DNA of 64,000 nt from Verrucomicrobium sp. BvORR034 (GCF_000739635.1 NZ_BATQ01000136.1:55325-119324), one strand, 5' to 3'; shown: positions 26,481 to 36,036, counted from the first letter of the stretch. Notes: generated from the sequence alone by a model not told the origin. Numbers and translations are program-made.

Positions 26481-28301
26481 ATGGCTGACCTTAGCGACTT
26501 TCTTGTGTACACCGGCGAGCTGGCTCCTGGCATCTACCTCCCAGACCACATTCCGCCTGTCACGGGCTTCAGGCAGCAGATCAAAGAACTGCAGATTTTC
26601 CCGGGACCCAGCAGCATCCGAGTGAGGTTTCGCACGTTGTACAAGGCCCATGCCGCCTCCGTGGCCCTCTACCGCGTGGTCAGCGGGGATTTCAACGCGG
26701 ACAAGCAGCATTTCGCCGCCCTTCGACTCGGCCCGCCGGACACCCGTCAATTTGATCTTTACATCACCACTGGAGGTCTAAACCGGATCGAAGCCGATAC
26801 ATCATACTGGGTGGAGGTAAGTTGTCGGGATCAACAGGGCAACGAGTTGCTTCCGGGTTACATCGCCGTCGTGCGCCAGATGCGCACGTGGAAACGGAAT
26901 GTTGAGATGTTCGTGGATCACATCCGCGTCCATGCCGACGCCGATCCCCGAGGCAGCGGCGAGTTGTTCTTCCAGGTACGGGTATGGGATGCCATAACCC
27001 GGCAGCGGGTGCAGGACAACTCGACCGGCCAGTTCGATGTGAGTGACGGCGCAACGATTGACCCCGCCTTCACGGTTCCGTTCGCCCCCAACTTCCCCTG
27101 GCTCCGGGTGAAAGAACGCACTCGCATAGAAGGAGCCCACAACCGGTACGGCGTCTTTATCGGAGGCTGGGATGATGATTCCAAGGACTTCTTCAACATC
27201 TTCCCCTCAGCAGGCATTACCCTGGTCGTCCATCCTCCGGCCGACATGCCTTACGAGCCCTACGAGGAGTCCAAAAGCACCGACACGGATGACTCCGCCA
27301 GGAAGTTCGTTTTCATCGACCTGCCGGACGCCGTGGGCACGTTTCCCATCACCACGCCGATCGAACTGGTTCGTGGAAAGTTCAGGTTTACAGCCTACTA
27401 CACGATCATCAGTGAAGTCTTTGCCAGCGCACAACCTTTACGCTGGTCCATGTCTGGAGCCTGGAATGAACCAGACCGGTGGTCGATTGAGGTTGGTGAT
27501 TCCTCGACCCCAGCAGCTCGTCGTGCTGCCACTGACAATTTCAAAAAGCTCATCACCACGCACATCTCCCGCACTGCCGCAGGTGGGCTGGTGTTGGCAA
27601 ACAGTGCTGATTCCGTAACTCTGGGGGCAGAACAGATTTCAGGACAGTTCGATTCGGTCCAAGTAATTCCTCCTGCCAGTCCAGACAAGCCCTCCTTTCT
27701 GCTCGCCCTGGATCTCAAGCAGGGCCTGAGGCTGGCCGAAATGCACACTGGCAGCGATTCACCACGGCTGGTCTGGCGCAAGCAAACAGTGGCAGTGAAA
27801 GGCAGGTGCTTCGTGCAGGGACTTCCCCCGCAAACACGAGCAGTCAAAAAGAACCGGGGGAAGACTCTCCCCTCTCCTGCGGGTTCCGCCCCATCATCAT
27901 GGGGAATTTTTGCGCTGTCTGACAAGGGCACACCCTTGCGCATCCATCCTGATGGATCCAGTGAGGCACTCGGCCCCGTGACCAAGGCCCAGCCAAAGCA
28001 TCTCTTCGCCCACCCCTCCAGCGAAGGCTGGCATGTCGTTCTTCTCGATGAGAAAGGAACCTGGCAGGCCACCTCCGCCCCAGCTTCAAAGAATGCGAAG
28101 ACTCGTGAATGGATCACCCTGCCTCCTGAACTTGGGACCATCACCTCTCTGATCCCGCTTCCTGATGGGCGTGCCGTATACCTCGGCATGGATGATCAAC
28201 GGAACGTAGGAGTCTGGAGCCCCGGTGTGAAAAAAGTACGGCACTTCGGGAAATGGGAGGACTTGCTACCAGACGAGATCACTCCCCCAGAGGCGGGATA
28301 G
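26481..28301 (+). CDS. Unrecognised 606-residue beta-rich protein
   Basis: I do not recognise this family. The protein has no signal peptide or transmembrane segment. The sequence is strand-rich, with an N-terminal region (1-110) of fibronectin-like character (SIRVRFRTLYKAHAASVALYRV; IEADTSYWVEVSCRDQQGNE), a middle region containing FNIFPSAGITLVVHPP, and a C-terminal third (about 430-600) of propeller-like repeats with WGIFALSDKGTPLRIHPDG, GWHVVLLDEKGTWQAT and AVYLGMDDQRNVGVWSPG. Base composition and codon use look like the neighbours. It begins at ATG 26481 after a pyrimidine-rich leader and is probably monocistronic. Confidence 0.75.
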   Translation: MADLSDFLVYTGELAPGIYLPDHIPPVTGFRQQIKELQIFPGPSSIRVRFRTLYKAHAASVALYRVVSGDFNADKQHFAALRLGPPDTRQFDLYITTGGLNRIEADTSYWVEVSCRDQQGNELLPGYIAVVRQMRTWKRNVEMFVDHIRVHADADPRGSGELFFQVRVWDAITRQRVQDNSTGQFDVSDGATIDPAFTVPFAPNFPWLRVKERTRIEGAHNRYGVFIGGWDDDSKDFFNIFPSAGITLVVHPPADMPYEPYEESKSTDTDDSARKFVFIDLPDAVGTFPITTPIELVRGKFRFTAYYTIISEVFASAQPLRWSMSGAWNEPDRWSIEVGDSSTPAARRAATDNFKKLITTHISRTAAGGLVLANSADSVTLGAEQISGQFDSVQVIPPASPDKPSFLLALDLKQGLRLAEMHTGSDSPRLVWRKQTVAVKGRCFVQGLPPQTRAVKKNRGKTLPSPAGSAPSSWGIFALSDKGTPLRIHPDGSSEALGPVTKAQPKHLFAHPSSEGWHVVLLDEKGTWQATSAPASKNAKTREWITLPPELGTITSLIPLPDGRAVYLGMDDQRNVGVWSPGVKKVRHFGKWEDLLPDEITPPEAG

Positions 28302-28685
28302 ATCAGCGGTCTCTACACAAAGGCTTCAAGATGGTCTGACATCATCGGGGACCAGTACATCGCCCCCTCCAACTACCAGACGGCCCTCTCGCAACGCGGC
28401 TACGAAAGCATACGCTCTACAGGGCAGCGGTTGGACCAGCGTGTTACCGCCCAAGACCACGGAAGAGGCGGTTTGCTTTACCGTCGAGCGCGACCGACTT
28501 TGCTGGCAAAGCGCCCCACTCGCACCGTCGCCTACTGCCATCACCCCGCTCATTTTGATCGGATTGATGTGCCCTCCTGTCGCCTGAATGTGGATTTTAG
28601 AAAGGTGGATGTGTTTGCAGGACGTAGTTTTGGCTCTCAACTACCATTTTGCACTGGCGAATTCCATCCCCTCTTTCCCACGACC
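28302..28685. other. Intergenic region with a possible coding remnant
   Basis: 384 bp between the 606-residue protein gene and the cupin gene. The frame of the upstream gene stays open after its TAG, and the first 45 or so codons read like protein (GLYTKASRWSDIIGDQYIAP, then a SNYQTALSQRGYES stretch). Beyond that the translation is Arg-rich and unconvincing. It could be a decayed fragment or chance. No repeat or RNA gene was recognised. Confidence 0.35.
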
Positions 28686-29138
28686 ATGTCCAACGCTGAC
28701 TCCGCCCCCGCCCCTGCTCCACAAGACATCGCCTCCCGCCGTTTCGTGACCGCCACAGAGAAGGTTGACTTCGTCTCCCCTTGGACTCTGGAGGAGTGGC
28801 TGTGCCGGAACGACATCGTGAACAACCAGGAACTGCTCATGGTGCGGGCTAACATGGAGCCGTTTCACTCCCACCCCTTTCACACGCACCCAACACGGGA
28901 AGAGATCATCTACATCGTCTCCGGCCGGGCCGAGCAATGGGTGGGCAAGGAAAAGCGCATCCTCGGCCCCGGTGAAATCGCCTTCATCCCCAAGGGAGAA
29001 GTTCATGGCACCTACAACCCTTTCAACGAGCGCCTTGTCTTCCTGGCCATTCTCTCCCCGGCCAAGGCCGACGAACCCGGCATCGTGGATGTGAGCAACG
29101 AAGAACCCTGGAAATCCCTCCGTCCGGAGACGGCATAG
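28686..29138 (+). CDS. Cupin-domain protein
   Basis: A 150-residue single-domain cupin. The first metal-binding motif is HSHPFHTHPTREEIIYIVSGRAEQWVG and the second is PGEIAFIPKGEVHGTYNP, giving the His/His/Glu/His ligand set expected for a cupin_2 protein. The N-terminal 40 residues are Ala/Pro-rich and not conserved-looking. Possible roles include a small dioxygenase, isomerase or sugar-binding protein. ATG 28686 is chosen since the frame upstream (to 28431) has no protein-like character. A pair of inverted AT-rich repeats begins 14 bases after the stop. Confidence 0.9.
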   Translation: MSNADSAPAPAPQDIASRRFVTATEKVDFVSPWTLEEWLCRNDIVNNQELLMVRANMEPFHSHPFHTHPTREEIIYIVSGRAEQWVGKEKRILGPGEIAFIPKGEVHGTYNPFNERLVFLAILSPAKADEPGIVDVSNEEPWKSLRPETA

Positions 29139-29152
29139 GGAGAAGCTTTTTA

Positions 29153-29251
29153 GACAGAACTAATGGAATTAACAGAATTGGGATCCCCGGAGATTCAATT
29201 CAATCTCCTCGAACCCGCGCCAGCCTGAATTCCAATTTTGTAAATTCTGTT
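29153..29251. repeat. Imperfect inverted pair of GACAGAATTAACAGAATT-like repeats
   Basis: A diverged copy on the plus strand (about 29153-29182) and one on the minus strand (29222-29251) pair over about 30 bases with seven mismatches. Both resemble the GACAGGATTAACAAGATT family at 29282, 45097 and 47405. They may form a terminator for the cupin gene. Confidence 0.6.
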
Positions 29252-29281
29252 ACTTCTGTCCAAATCAAAGCTCCCCTCAGT

Positions 29282-29320
29282 CATCCTGTTAATCTGTTAA
29301 AAATCTTGTCAATCCTGTCA
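29282..29320 (-). repeat. GACAGGATTAACAAGATT-family repeat abutting the sulfatase stop
   Basis: On the minus strand the sulfatase TGA stop (29318-29320) is the beginning of a TGACAGGATTGACAAGATT run. It is one of three close copies in the window, all in the same orientation relative to the gene and all starting at the stop codon. Confidence 0.8.
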
Positions 29321-30748
29321 CTTCTTTGTCGCCGCCCCCTGGCTCTCAAAATCGAATTCAAGCGGCTTCGGGTGCTCCGTCCTCAACACCTGGGTGTCCC
29401 CGTTCTCCTTCTGTAATTTCTCCAGCAGAGTCCGCATTCGGTCGATTTCTTCCGCATGCCCCGGCTCCTGCGCCAGGTCCCTGGTCTCCGCCGGATCTGA
29501 CTTCAGATCATAGAGCTGCATCTTGTTCACCTGTGGATACACGATCAACTTCCACTGATCATCCCGCACGGCCCGCTGCACTTTCCGATAGCCCGTCATG
29601 ATCGCCTGCCGGCGAGTGGTTTCCTCGCCTTTGAGCACCGGTACCAGACTGAGTCCTTCGCTTCCTTCGGGAGCATTCACTCCCGCCAGTTCCCCCAGAG
29701 TGGGATAGACATCCAGCAGGTAGCAGAGAGACGCCCGCTTCTCCCCTTTTGGCACACCCGGTCCTGCCAGGATCAGGGGCGAGTGCATGGAGTGGTCGTA
29801 AAGGCTCTGTTTCCCCATCAGCCCGTGACTGCCGATTGCCAGTCCGTGGTCGCTGCTGAAGACGATGATCGTTTTTTCATCCTGGCCGGTTGCTCGAAGG
29901 GCCTCCAAAATTCTGCCAATCTGCGAGTCCATAAACATGATCGCCGCATAGTAGTCCGCCAGCTCCTGCCGGATCACCGCCTCAGTGCGCGGCCAGGGGG
30001 CAAGCTTCTCATCCCGCACCGTCATTTCACCATTGTTGAAAGGGTGCACGGGCAGGAAATTTTCCGGCACCGGCGGCTTGCTGGCGTTGGTCCGTTCATG
30101 CCACTCTACCGGGGCCTTCCGGGGATCATGAGGCGCATTAAAAGCCACGTAGCAGAGCCAGGGTTGAGCAGCCTGCTTTTGTGCCTGGACAAAGTCCACC
30201 GCCTTGTCGGCAAAGAGCTCCACGCAGTGCTTCTCCACTGTGCGCCGGTTCACAAACTGCCTCGGCCCGCCCTGCTCCGGAGAAGCCATGTCCTGCACGG
30301 GGATCGCATCTGGATTGCCCATTCCTCCAAGGAAAACCGCCTTCCCGTCCTGGAACATCCGCAGCGCAGAGGGAGCTCCATTGTGCCACTTTCCTGTCAT
30401 GAACGTCCGGTAGCCAGCGGAGGCAAAGCTCTCCGGCCAGGTGGGCACACCTTTGAGTTGCTCCTGCACGCGATAGAGCGTGCGCCCACTCATCAACATC
30501 GCCCGGGAGGGCACACAGACCGCCCCTTGATTGGAACCCATGCAGTAGGCGCGGGTAAAGGTGGTGCCCTCCATGACCAGACGGTCCAGATTGGGCGTCT
30601 GCAAGTGAGTGTTGCCCAAGGCGGCAATCGTGTCCGCCCGTTGATCGTCGCTGAACAGGAACAGCACATTGGGCCGTTCGGCTGCCGTCAGGGCCGCGGT
30701 CAATACCATTGCCATCCACACGGCAGCGAACCAGAAAAAACACTTCAT
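29318..30748 (-). CDS. Exported sulfatase (arylsulfatase A family)
   Basis: A 476-residue protein with a signal peptide (MKCFFWFAAVWMAMVLTAAL, cleavage after TAA-E) and the alkaline-phosphatase-like sulfatase core. Metal ligands are in NVLFLFSDDQRADT (D34, D35), and the formylglycine motif C-x-P-S-R is C78-V-P-S-R82, so it needs a formylglycine-generating enzyme for activation. DHGLAIGSHGLMGKQSLYDHSMHSP carries the later metal-site and substrate residues. Length fits choline/iduronate sulfatase-like proteins common in Verrucomicrobiota and used to desulfate polysaccharides. It is divergent from the ThuA gene with an 88-bp gap. Confidence 0.93.
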   Translation of the reverse strand: MKCFFWFAAVWMAMVLTAALTAAERPNVLFLFSDDQRADTIAALGNTHLQTPNLDRLVMEGTTFTRAYCMGSNQGAVCVPSRAMLMSGRTLYRVQEQLKGVPTWPESFASAGYRTFMTGKWHNGAPSALRMFQDGKAVFLGGMGNPDAIPVQDMASPEQGGPRQFVNRRTVEKHCVELFADKAVDFVQAQKQAAQPWLCYVAFNAPHDPRKAPVEWHERTNASKPPVPENFLPVHPFNNGEMTVRDEKLAPWPRTEAVIRQELADYYAAIMFMDSQIGRILEALRATGQDEKTIIVFSSDHGLAIGSHGLMGKQSLYDHSMHSPLILAGPGVPKGEKRASLCYLLDVYPTLGELAGVNAPEGSEGLSLVPVLKGEETTRRQAIMTGYRKVQRAVRDDQWKLIVYPQVNKMQLYDLKSDPAETRDLAQEPGHAEEIDRMRTLLEKLQKENGDTQVLRTEHPKPLEFDFESQGAATKK

Positions 30749-30836
30749 CAGACCCTCCTAAACGCGCGCCACCCGGCCAGCTGTCATGTAAATTTTTTCC
30801 TTCGCCAAACGCGCCCCAACCGTGTATTCCCGGAGA

Positions 30837-31805
30837 ATGTTCAAGAAACTCATCGCACCACTCACGCTGCTAGCCGTCGTGGCGGCCATGGCGTTCTCCG
30901 CCACCACGCCGCCGAAGCGCAAGATCCTCTTCTTCACCAAATCCAGCGGATTCGAGCACTCCGTCATCTCCTGGAAAAAAGGCCAGCCCAGCTACGCGGA
31001 AGGCGTGCTCACCGAACTCGGCAAAAAGAACAACTGGGAGTTCACCTACTCCAAAGACGGCTCCCTCTTCAGCAAGGACTATCTGGCCCAGTTCGACGCC
31101 GTCTTTTTCTACACCACCGGCGACCTCACCACGCCCGGCACCGACGGCCAGCCCGCCATGACGCCCGAGGGCAAGCAGGCGCTCTTCGACTACGTGCGCA
31201 GCGGCAAAGGTTTCATCGGCTCCCACTCGGCCAGCGACACCTTCCACACCGACAACGAATCCAAAAAGGGTCCGGAGCGCTTCCTCAACCACGGCGACAA
31301 GGCGGACCCGTATGTGCGTTTCCTCGGTGCCGAGTTCATCAAGCACGGTGCCCAGCAACCGGCCAAGATCACTGTGACCAATCCCAAGTTCCCTGGCTTT
31401 GAGAACGTGGGCAAGGAGTACAGCTTCCCCGAGGAATGGTATTCGCTGAAAGATTTCACGCCAGACATCCACGTGCTGAGCACAATCGACTCCCCCTCCA
31501 TGAAGGGCGATGAATACAAGCGTCCCGCCTTTCCGATCACCTGGGCCCGCAAGGAAGGTGAAGGCCGCGTCTGGTACACCGCCATGGGCCACCGCGAAGA
31601 CGTCTGGACCAACCCCATCTTTCAGGACATCCTGATCGGCGGAATCAAGTGGGCACTGGGTGATGTGAAGGCCGATGTGCCGCCGAATCTCAAAGAAACG
31701 GCACCCGAAGCTCACGTAAACCCTCCCTACGTAGAGCCCAAGCCCCCGGCACCCAAGCCAGCCAAGCCCGCCGCCCCTGCGCCGGCCGCTGAGAAGAAAC
31801 CGTAA
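30837..31805 (+). CDS. Exported ThuA-domain protein
   Basis: A 322-residue protein with a signal peptide (MFKKLIAPLTLLAVVAAMAFSA) and a ThuA-like, glutamine-amidotransferase-type fold: RKILFFTKSSGFEHSVI, AVFFYTTGDLT, GKGFIGSHSASDTFH and RVWYTAMGHREDVWTN are the usual ThuA blocks. The C-terminal 35 residues are Pro/Ala/Lys-rich. ThuA proteins occur in trehalose and other sugar degradation, but the biochemical role is unclear. ATG 30837 is preferred to GTG 30822. A good terminator follows 35 bases downstream, so the gene is monocistronic. Confidence 0.9.
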   Translation: MFKKLIAPLTLLAVVAAMAFSATTPPKRKILFFTKSSGFEHSVISWKKGQPSYAEGVLTELGKKNNWEFTYSKDGSLFSKDYLAQFDAVFFYTTGDLTTPGTDGQPAMTPEGKQALFDYVRSGKGFIGSHSASDTFHTDNESKKGPERFLNHGDKADPYVRFLGAEFIKHGAQQPAKITVTNPKFPGFENVGKEYSFPEEWYSLKDFTPDIHVLSTIDSPSMKGDEYKRPAFPITWARKEGEGRVWYTAMGHREDVWTNPIFQDILIGGIKWALGDVKADVPPNLKETAPEAHVNPPYVEPKPPAPKPAKPAAPAPAAEKKP

Positions 31806-31840
31806 AGGCTGGTCAAGCCAGTCCGGCCCATTTACTGGAG

Positions 31841-31882
31841 CCCAACGTCGGTCTGCCCCTGGCAGATGACGTTGGGTTTTTT
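31841..31882 (+). terminator. Rho-independent terminator after the ThuA gene
   Basis: CCCAACGTC (31841-31849) pairs with GACGTTGGG (31868-31876); an inner CTGCC/GGCAG helix closes the loop, and six T's follow. Confidence 0.92.
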
Positions 31883-32039
31883 GTTGCCGGAAGGTTCGGG
31901 TTATTGCATCAAACCTGACCCCCCACCCACCACCCCTTTCGCACAAAAAAAGTTCGCTGAAATGCCTCCATTCCCATGTCATGGTCGTATTTCTGCTTGC
32001 CCACAGCTTTCCGCCTCCTATGGATGCGGGTTCGTCCCC

Positions 32040-33758
32040 ATGCCCCCCGCCCCTGGAACAGCCCTCCCCCGGCCCCATGTCAGCACTCCCATGCTCGCCG
32101 CAGGGGGACTGCTGTTGCTCGCCTGGGCTGGCACCGGCTGCTCCACCGTCCCGCAGAAAAATGCTGCCCGGACCACGCCGGTCACACGCCAGGGTGCTGT
32201 AACTTTTCCGTCGGACATCCAGCGCCGACTGGTCCCCCGCCAGACGCCAGACTTTCTCACTCACGGTGAGCTCGTGGCGTTGAGCAAGGACCCGGTTCCA
32301 AAGGGAGCCACTTCCCAAAAATTGGAACGCTTTTGGCGCACCCCAATTGTCAGCAACGAGGCCTATCTTTCCGGCCGACGTCCCCATGTGCAGAGCACCC
32401 CTGCTCTCGGTCCGGTACTGAGAGTGGCGACGTGGAACATCGAGAAATCGCTCAACATCACCCAGGTGGCGACGGCTCTGACATCCCCAGCCGCCTACAC
32501 CGCGATGATCAACGAGAAGCGTGCCCCGGCCGGTTCTCGCTTGCGGGAGGAGATGCTGCACCAGCGCCAGCGTCTGGCCAGCGCGGACATTGTGTTCCTT
32601 CAGGAGATGGACATTGGGGTGAACCGCTCCGGCTATGTGGACGCCGCCCGCACCCTTGCCCAGGCGATGGGTATGAACTACGCCTACGCCCCGCAGGCGC
32701 TGGAGATTGATCCCGTGCTTCTCGGTCAAGAGCCCCGGCCTGACAGCCCGGCAGGCAAGCCAAAGTATCACAGCGTGGACCCGGCCCGATACAAGGGAGT
32801 GTTTGGCTCCGCGATCCTCTCACGCTACCCGATTGTGAAGGTCGAGGCCTTTCAGCTCAAGACCCAGCCCTACGACTGGTACAAGGACGAACAAAAACGC
32901 GCCGACATTGCCGAGCATGGCCGCCGCGTTGGCTCGGCGCTGGTCTTCGACAACGACATCACTCGCGAGCTCAAGGTGGGCGGTCGCAACTTCTTCCGCG
33001 TGGATGTGGCGGTGCCCGGCGCTCCTGGAGGAGTTGTTTCCTTGATCAACAACCACCTGGAGATCAAAACGCTGCCGAAGCATCGTGAGGCCCAGATGGT
33101 GGAGATCCTGGGCTACATCAAGAGCATTCCGCATCCCGTGATCATGGCTGGAGACCACAACTCCGCGCCCAATGACGTGAGTCCCACCTCTGTGGAGCGG
33201 GTGATCTGGCGTCAGATCGACACCCCAGCCAGCTTTGTCTCCACCGCATCCAACGTTTCCGGCCTGGTCTGGGGCACGGTCATACCACTGTACCGGGAGC
33301 GTGGAGTGGTGAATGCGATGAAGAACTTCCAGAGCCCCCTGGCTCCGAATGTTCCCATCCTCTTCCCCAATCGCGTGGTGGGCCTCTTCAACCGTGTGAA
33401 GGAGTTCCGCTTTGATGATGGGAGCACCTTTGATTTTCGCGGCGACAGGGAGCGCTCGATCAATCGCCGCAAAGGCCTGCTGGCCAACAGCAACGACCGT
33501 CGCCTGAAGGGCCAGGTCACCAGCTTCAGCGTCCGTCGTCCCATCGGCCCGCTGGGACGCTACCGGCTGGATTGGTTCTTCGTGAAGTCCAGCCTGCTTC
33601 AGGATCCGCGTGACAAGAAAGGCCCATACCAGTTTGCCCCGCACTACGGCGAGACGCTGGCGGAGTTCAATGAGCATCTGAGCAAGCAATTTTCCGATCA
33701 TCGCCCGCTGGTAGTGGATCTTCCGCTCAACGAGCCCGCACTGGATCACGAGGGATAG
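32040..33758 (+). CDS. Endonuclease/exonuclease/phosphatase (EEP) family protein, probably exported lipoprotein
   Basis: About 572 residues. After an N-terminal hydrophobic stretch ending AGTGC (a possible lipobox, though the -3 residue is not typical), the EEP fold appears as VATWNIEKS, IVFLQEMDIG, FGSAILSRYPI, VSLINNHLEI, HPVIMAGDHNSAP and FSDHRPLVVDL. These correspond to the N, E, N-x-H, D-x-N and D-H motifs of metal-dependent DNase-I-like phosphatases and nucleases. The fold includes endo/exonucleases, sphingomyelinases and inositol phosphatases; which one is not clear. The frame extends to 31866, but ATG 32040 is preferred for the signal; ATG 32091 is also possible. Confidence 0.85.
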   Translation: MPPAPGTALPRPHVSTPMLAAGGLLLLAWAGTGCSTVPQKNAARTTPVTRQGAVTFPSDIQRRLVPRQTPDFLTHGELVALSKDPVPKGATSQKLERFWRTPIVSNEAYLSGRRPHVQSTPALGPVLRVATWNIEKSLNITQVATALTSPAAYTAMINEKRAPAGSRLREEMLHQRQRLASADIVFLQEMDIGVNRSGYVDAARTLAQAMGMNYAYAPQALEIDPVLLGQEPRPDSPAGKPKYHSVDPARYKGVFGSAILSRYPIVKVEAFQLKTQPYDWYKDEQKRADIAEHGRRVGSALVFDNDITRELKVGGRNFFRVDVAVPGAPGGVVSLINNHLEIKTLPKHREAQMVEILGYIKSIPHPVIMAGDHNSAPNDVSPTSVERVIWRQIDTPASFVSTASNVSGLVWGTVIPLYRERGVVNAMKNFQSPLAPNVPILFPNRVVGLFNRVKEFRFDDGSTFDFRGDRERSINRRKGLLANSNDRRLKGQVTSFSVRRPIGPLGRYRLDWFFVKSSLLQDPRDKKGPYQFAPHYGETLAEFNEHLSKQFSDHRPLVVDLPLNEPALDHEG

Positions 33759-33850
33759 ACCAGCCCTTCGGATATCACAGGGAGCCCTTGGTTTCCCGCA
33801 AGGCTTCGGCATGAGCTGCCGTCTTGTGCATGGTTGCCTTTCCTCACGCC

Positions 33851-35056
33851 ATGTCCGCCCTGCTCTCCGCACGCCCCCTGGTTGCCGCGCTGCTCCTCTG
33901 TGGCAGCGCTCTCCTGCCCGCCCAATCCAACCCGGCGGACGATCCGCTCGCCCCCTGGCGAACAGGCGTGCGCATCCGCCCCGTTTCTCCCGACAAGGAG
34001 CGCCACACCGTCCATTCCTATTTCAACACCTGCCCGGAGAGTCCTGATGGTAGCAAAGTGCTCTTCTTTGTCTCGACCGCTCCGGATGGTCACTCCGGGG
34101 AGGTGTGGATCCGCGACCGCAAGACCGGCGAGGAACGCAGACTCGGCAATCCACTGAAAGCTGAGGACGCCCACCGCGTCGCCTGCCAGCAGTGGGTGAA
34201 CGGCGGGCGCACCGTCACCTACCATGGAGAGCGTGATGGCCGGTGGTTCGTCGCTGCCGTGAATGTGGACGACTCCCCTCCCGTGGAACGCATCCTGGCC
34301 CAAGATCGTCTCAGTGGCTGGGGCCAGCCGCAGGGCCAGGTGGTCCCCCTCTATGGCCAACACTGGAATCCCGGCCCACACCGCAACCTCGAACTGGTGA
34401 ACGTGGTCACCGGGGAAATCACCACCGCGCTGAAGGTGGAAGACGTGACCCGGCAATATCCGGAATGGTTCTCCAAAGCCTATGCTGGCAAGGAAGTGTC
34501 CATCTTTTTTCCGGTACTGAGTCCGAAGCTTGACCGGGTGTTTTTCAAGATGGCTGCCGCCAGTGGCCCAGACCCGCGCAGCGGCGCTGCCAGCGTGCGC
34601 CAGGGCCTCATTTGCTACGACTTGAAGAACCAGCGCTTCCTCTACCAAAACGAACGCTGGGGCCACCCCTCCTGGCATCCCGACGATCGCCACATCGTGG
34701 AGACGGCTTTCACCATCTTCGACAGTGACAATGGCAAAGCAACGCGTACTCCGGGGCTGCCCGCGGCCCGGGGAGATCACCCGTCCGCCAGCCCGGATGG
34801 GCGCCTTCTCGTCACCGATACGACGATGGACCGGTTTGGAAGCGACTCCAACCACTGGGGCATCATCCTGGCCGACGCACGCGGTGGCCAGCACCTCATG
34901 CTCCATCAGTTTAAGAACGACGAAGGTGCCCGTTCCTGGAGGCGCTCCCACCCCCATCCGATTTTCAGCCCAGACGGCAAGCGCATCTACTTCAACATCA
35001 GTGAGGGCCCTTGGACCCGTCTTTACGTGGCGGAGATCACATCAGCGCAGCCCTGA
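33851..35056 (+). CDS. Exported PD40/TolB-like beta-propeller protein
   Basis: A 401-residue protein with a signal peptide (MSALLSARPLVAALLLCGSALLPAQS) and a propeller made of repeating PD40-type blades: CPESPDGSKVLFFVST, HPSWHPDDRHIVET, HPSASPDGRLLVTD and HPIFSPDGKRIYFNIS. The blade sequences and size resemble oligogalacturonate-lyase-like propellers (pectate lyase 22), though the catalytic histidines cannot be confirmed by eye. Likely periplasmic. ATG 33851 is chosen because it begins the signal peptide. It lies 92 bp after the EEP gene and 113 bp before the esterase gene. Confidence 0.82.
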   Translation: MSALLSARPLVAALLLCGSALLPAQSNPADDPLAPWRTGVRIRPVSPDKERHTVHSYFNTCPESPDGSKVLFFVSTAPDGHSGEVWIRDRKTGEERRLGNPLKAEDAHRVACQQWVNGGRTVTYHGERDGRWFVAAVNVDDSPPVERILAQDRLSGWGQPQGQVVPLYGQHWNPGPHRNLELVNVVTGEITTALKVEDVTRQYPEWFSKAYAGKEVSIFFPVLSPKLDRVFFKMAAASGPDPRSGAASVRQGLICYDLKNQRFLYQNERWGHPSWHPDDRHIVETAFTIFDSDNGKATRTPGLPAARGDHPSASPDGRLLVTDTTMDRFGSDSNHWGIILADARGGQHLMLHQFKNDEGARSWRRSHPHPIFSPDGKRIYFNISEGPWTRLYVAEITSAQP

Positions 35057-35169
35057 TGCCGACGGCGGCAGGGGCAACTGGATGATTTGGCGAAATTTCG
35101 CCCTGCTCCTGCGCGTCTCCTTAGCCCGCCCTGCTCCTGCGATGCGCAGCACGGTGCGCGTCTCCAGCC

Positions 35170-36036
35170 ATGATTCACCCATCCCCTCTTCCCTTCGCAG
35201 CCGCCCTTCTCGGCCTGCTGCTCACTGGTGCCACCTGCCTTTCTGCAGAGGAGCCCCCCGTGCCCCCCCAGCTCAACCTCCGCTACAAGGAGAGCAGCCC
35301 CGCCCTCACGGACTATGAAACTACCCGCTGCAAGCTGGACCTCTACGCCCCCGCCGGCGCCAAGGAGCCTCTCCCGGTGATCGTCTGGTTCCATGGCGGT
35401 GGCATCACTGGTGGCGACAAGGGAAGCAAGGACACCGCGGCCGTGGTCACCCGCATGGCACAGGATGGCTTTTTGGTGGCCTCCGTAAATTACCGCCTGA
35501 GCCCCAAGGCCACCTACCCCGCCTATCTGGAAGACGCTGCCGCCGCCGTGGCCTGGGTGCTGAAGAACGCCGCCGCTCATGGGGGTGATCCTAAGAAAAT
35601 CTTCGTCGCGGGACACTCCGCCGGCGGTTACCTTACCACCATGCTCGCGCTGGATGAACGCTATCTGGGCAAGCACAACCTCAAGCCAGAGGACATCCGC
35701 GGATACATTCCGGTCGCAGGCCAGATGATCACCCACGCCGCGGTCCGTGCTGAACGTGGCATCGCCAAGACCACGATGATCGTGGACGAGGCCGCGCCGC
35801 TCTATCATGTCCGCAAAGACATTCCTCCCATGCTCATCCTCTATGCGGAGAAGGACATGCTCCTGCGGGCCGAAGAAAATCGCTTCTTTGCCGAGGCTCT
35901 CACCGCCGCAGGCTGCAAGAACTTCCAGATCCAGCAGGTGGACGGCCACGACCACGGCGGCGTGGGCAACCGCATGGCAGACCCCAACGACTCCGGCCGC
36001 GCCATGATGGTCAAGTTCATCAAGGAGCACCTGTAA
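35170..36036 (+). CDS. Exported alpha/beta hydrolase (BD-FAE / HSL-like esterase)
   Basis: A 288-residue secreted hydrolase: a signal peptide to about residue 26, the oxyanion-hole motif HGGG (75-78), and the nucleophile elbow GHSAGG with S150. The catalytic acid is probably in LILYAEKDMLL and the histidine in QVDGHDHGG. Such carboxylesterases of the BD-FAE/esterase-lipase group act on acetylated sugars or other short esters. It is followed 53 bp later by the DUF4886 gene, and the two may be cotranscribed, ending at the terminator at 37075. Confidence 0.9.
   Translation: MIHPSPLPFAAALLGLLLTGATCLSAEEPPVPPQLNLRYKESSPALTDYETTRCKLDLYAPAGAKEPLPVIVWFHGGGITGGDKGSKDTAAVVTRMAQDGFLVASVNYRLSPKATYPAYLEDAAAAVAWVLKNAAAHGGDPKKIFVAGHSAGGYLTTMLALDERYLGKHNLKPEDIRGYIPVAGQMITHAAVRAERGIAKTTMIVDEAAPLYHVRKDIPPMLILYAEKDMLLRAEENRFFAEALTAAGCKNFQIQQVDGHDHGGVGNRMADPNDSGRAMMVKFIKEHL

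Noticed and set aside
28326..28640. A 104-codon minus-strand ORF in the gap before the cupin gene
   Set aside because: No domain, no leader and an unusual residue mix; treated as noncoding.
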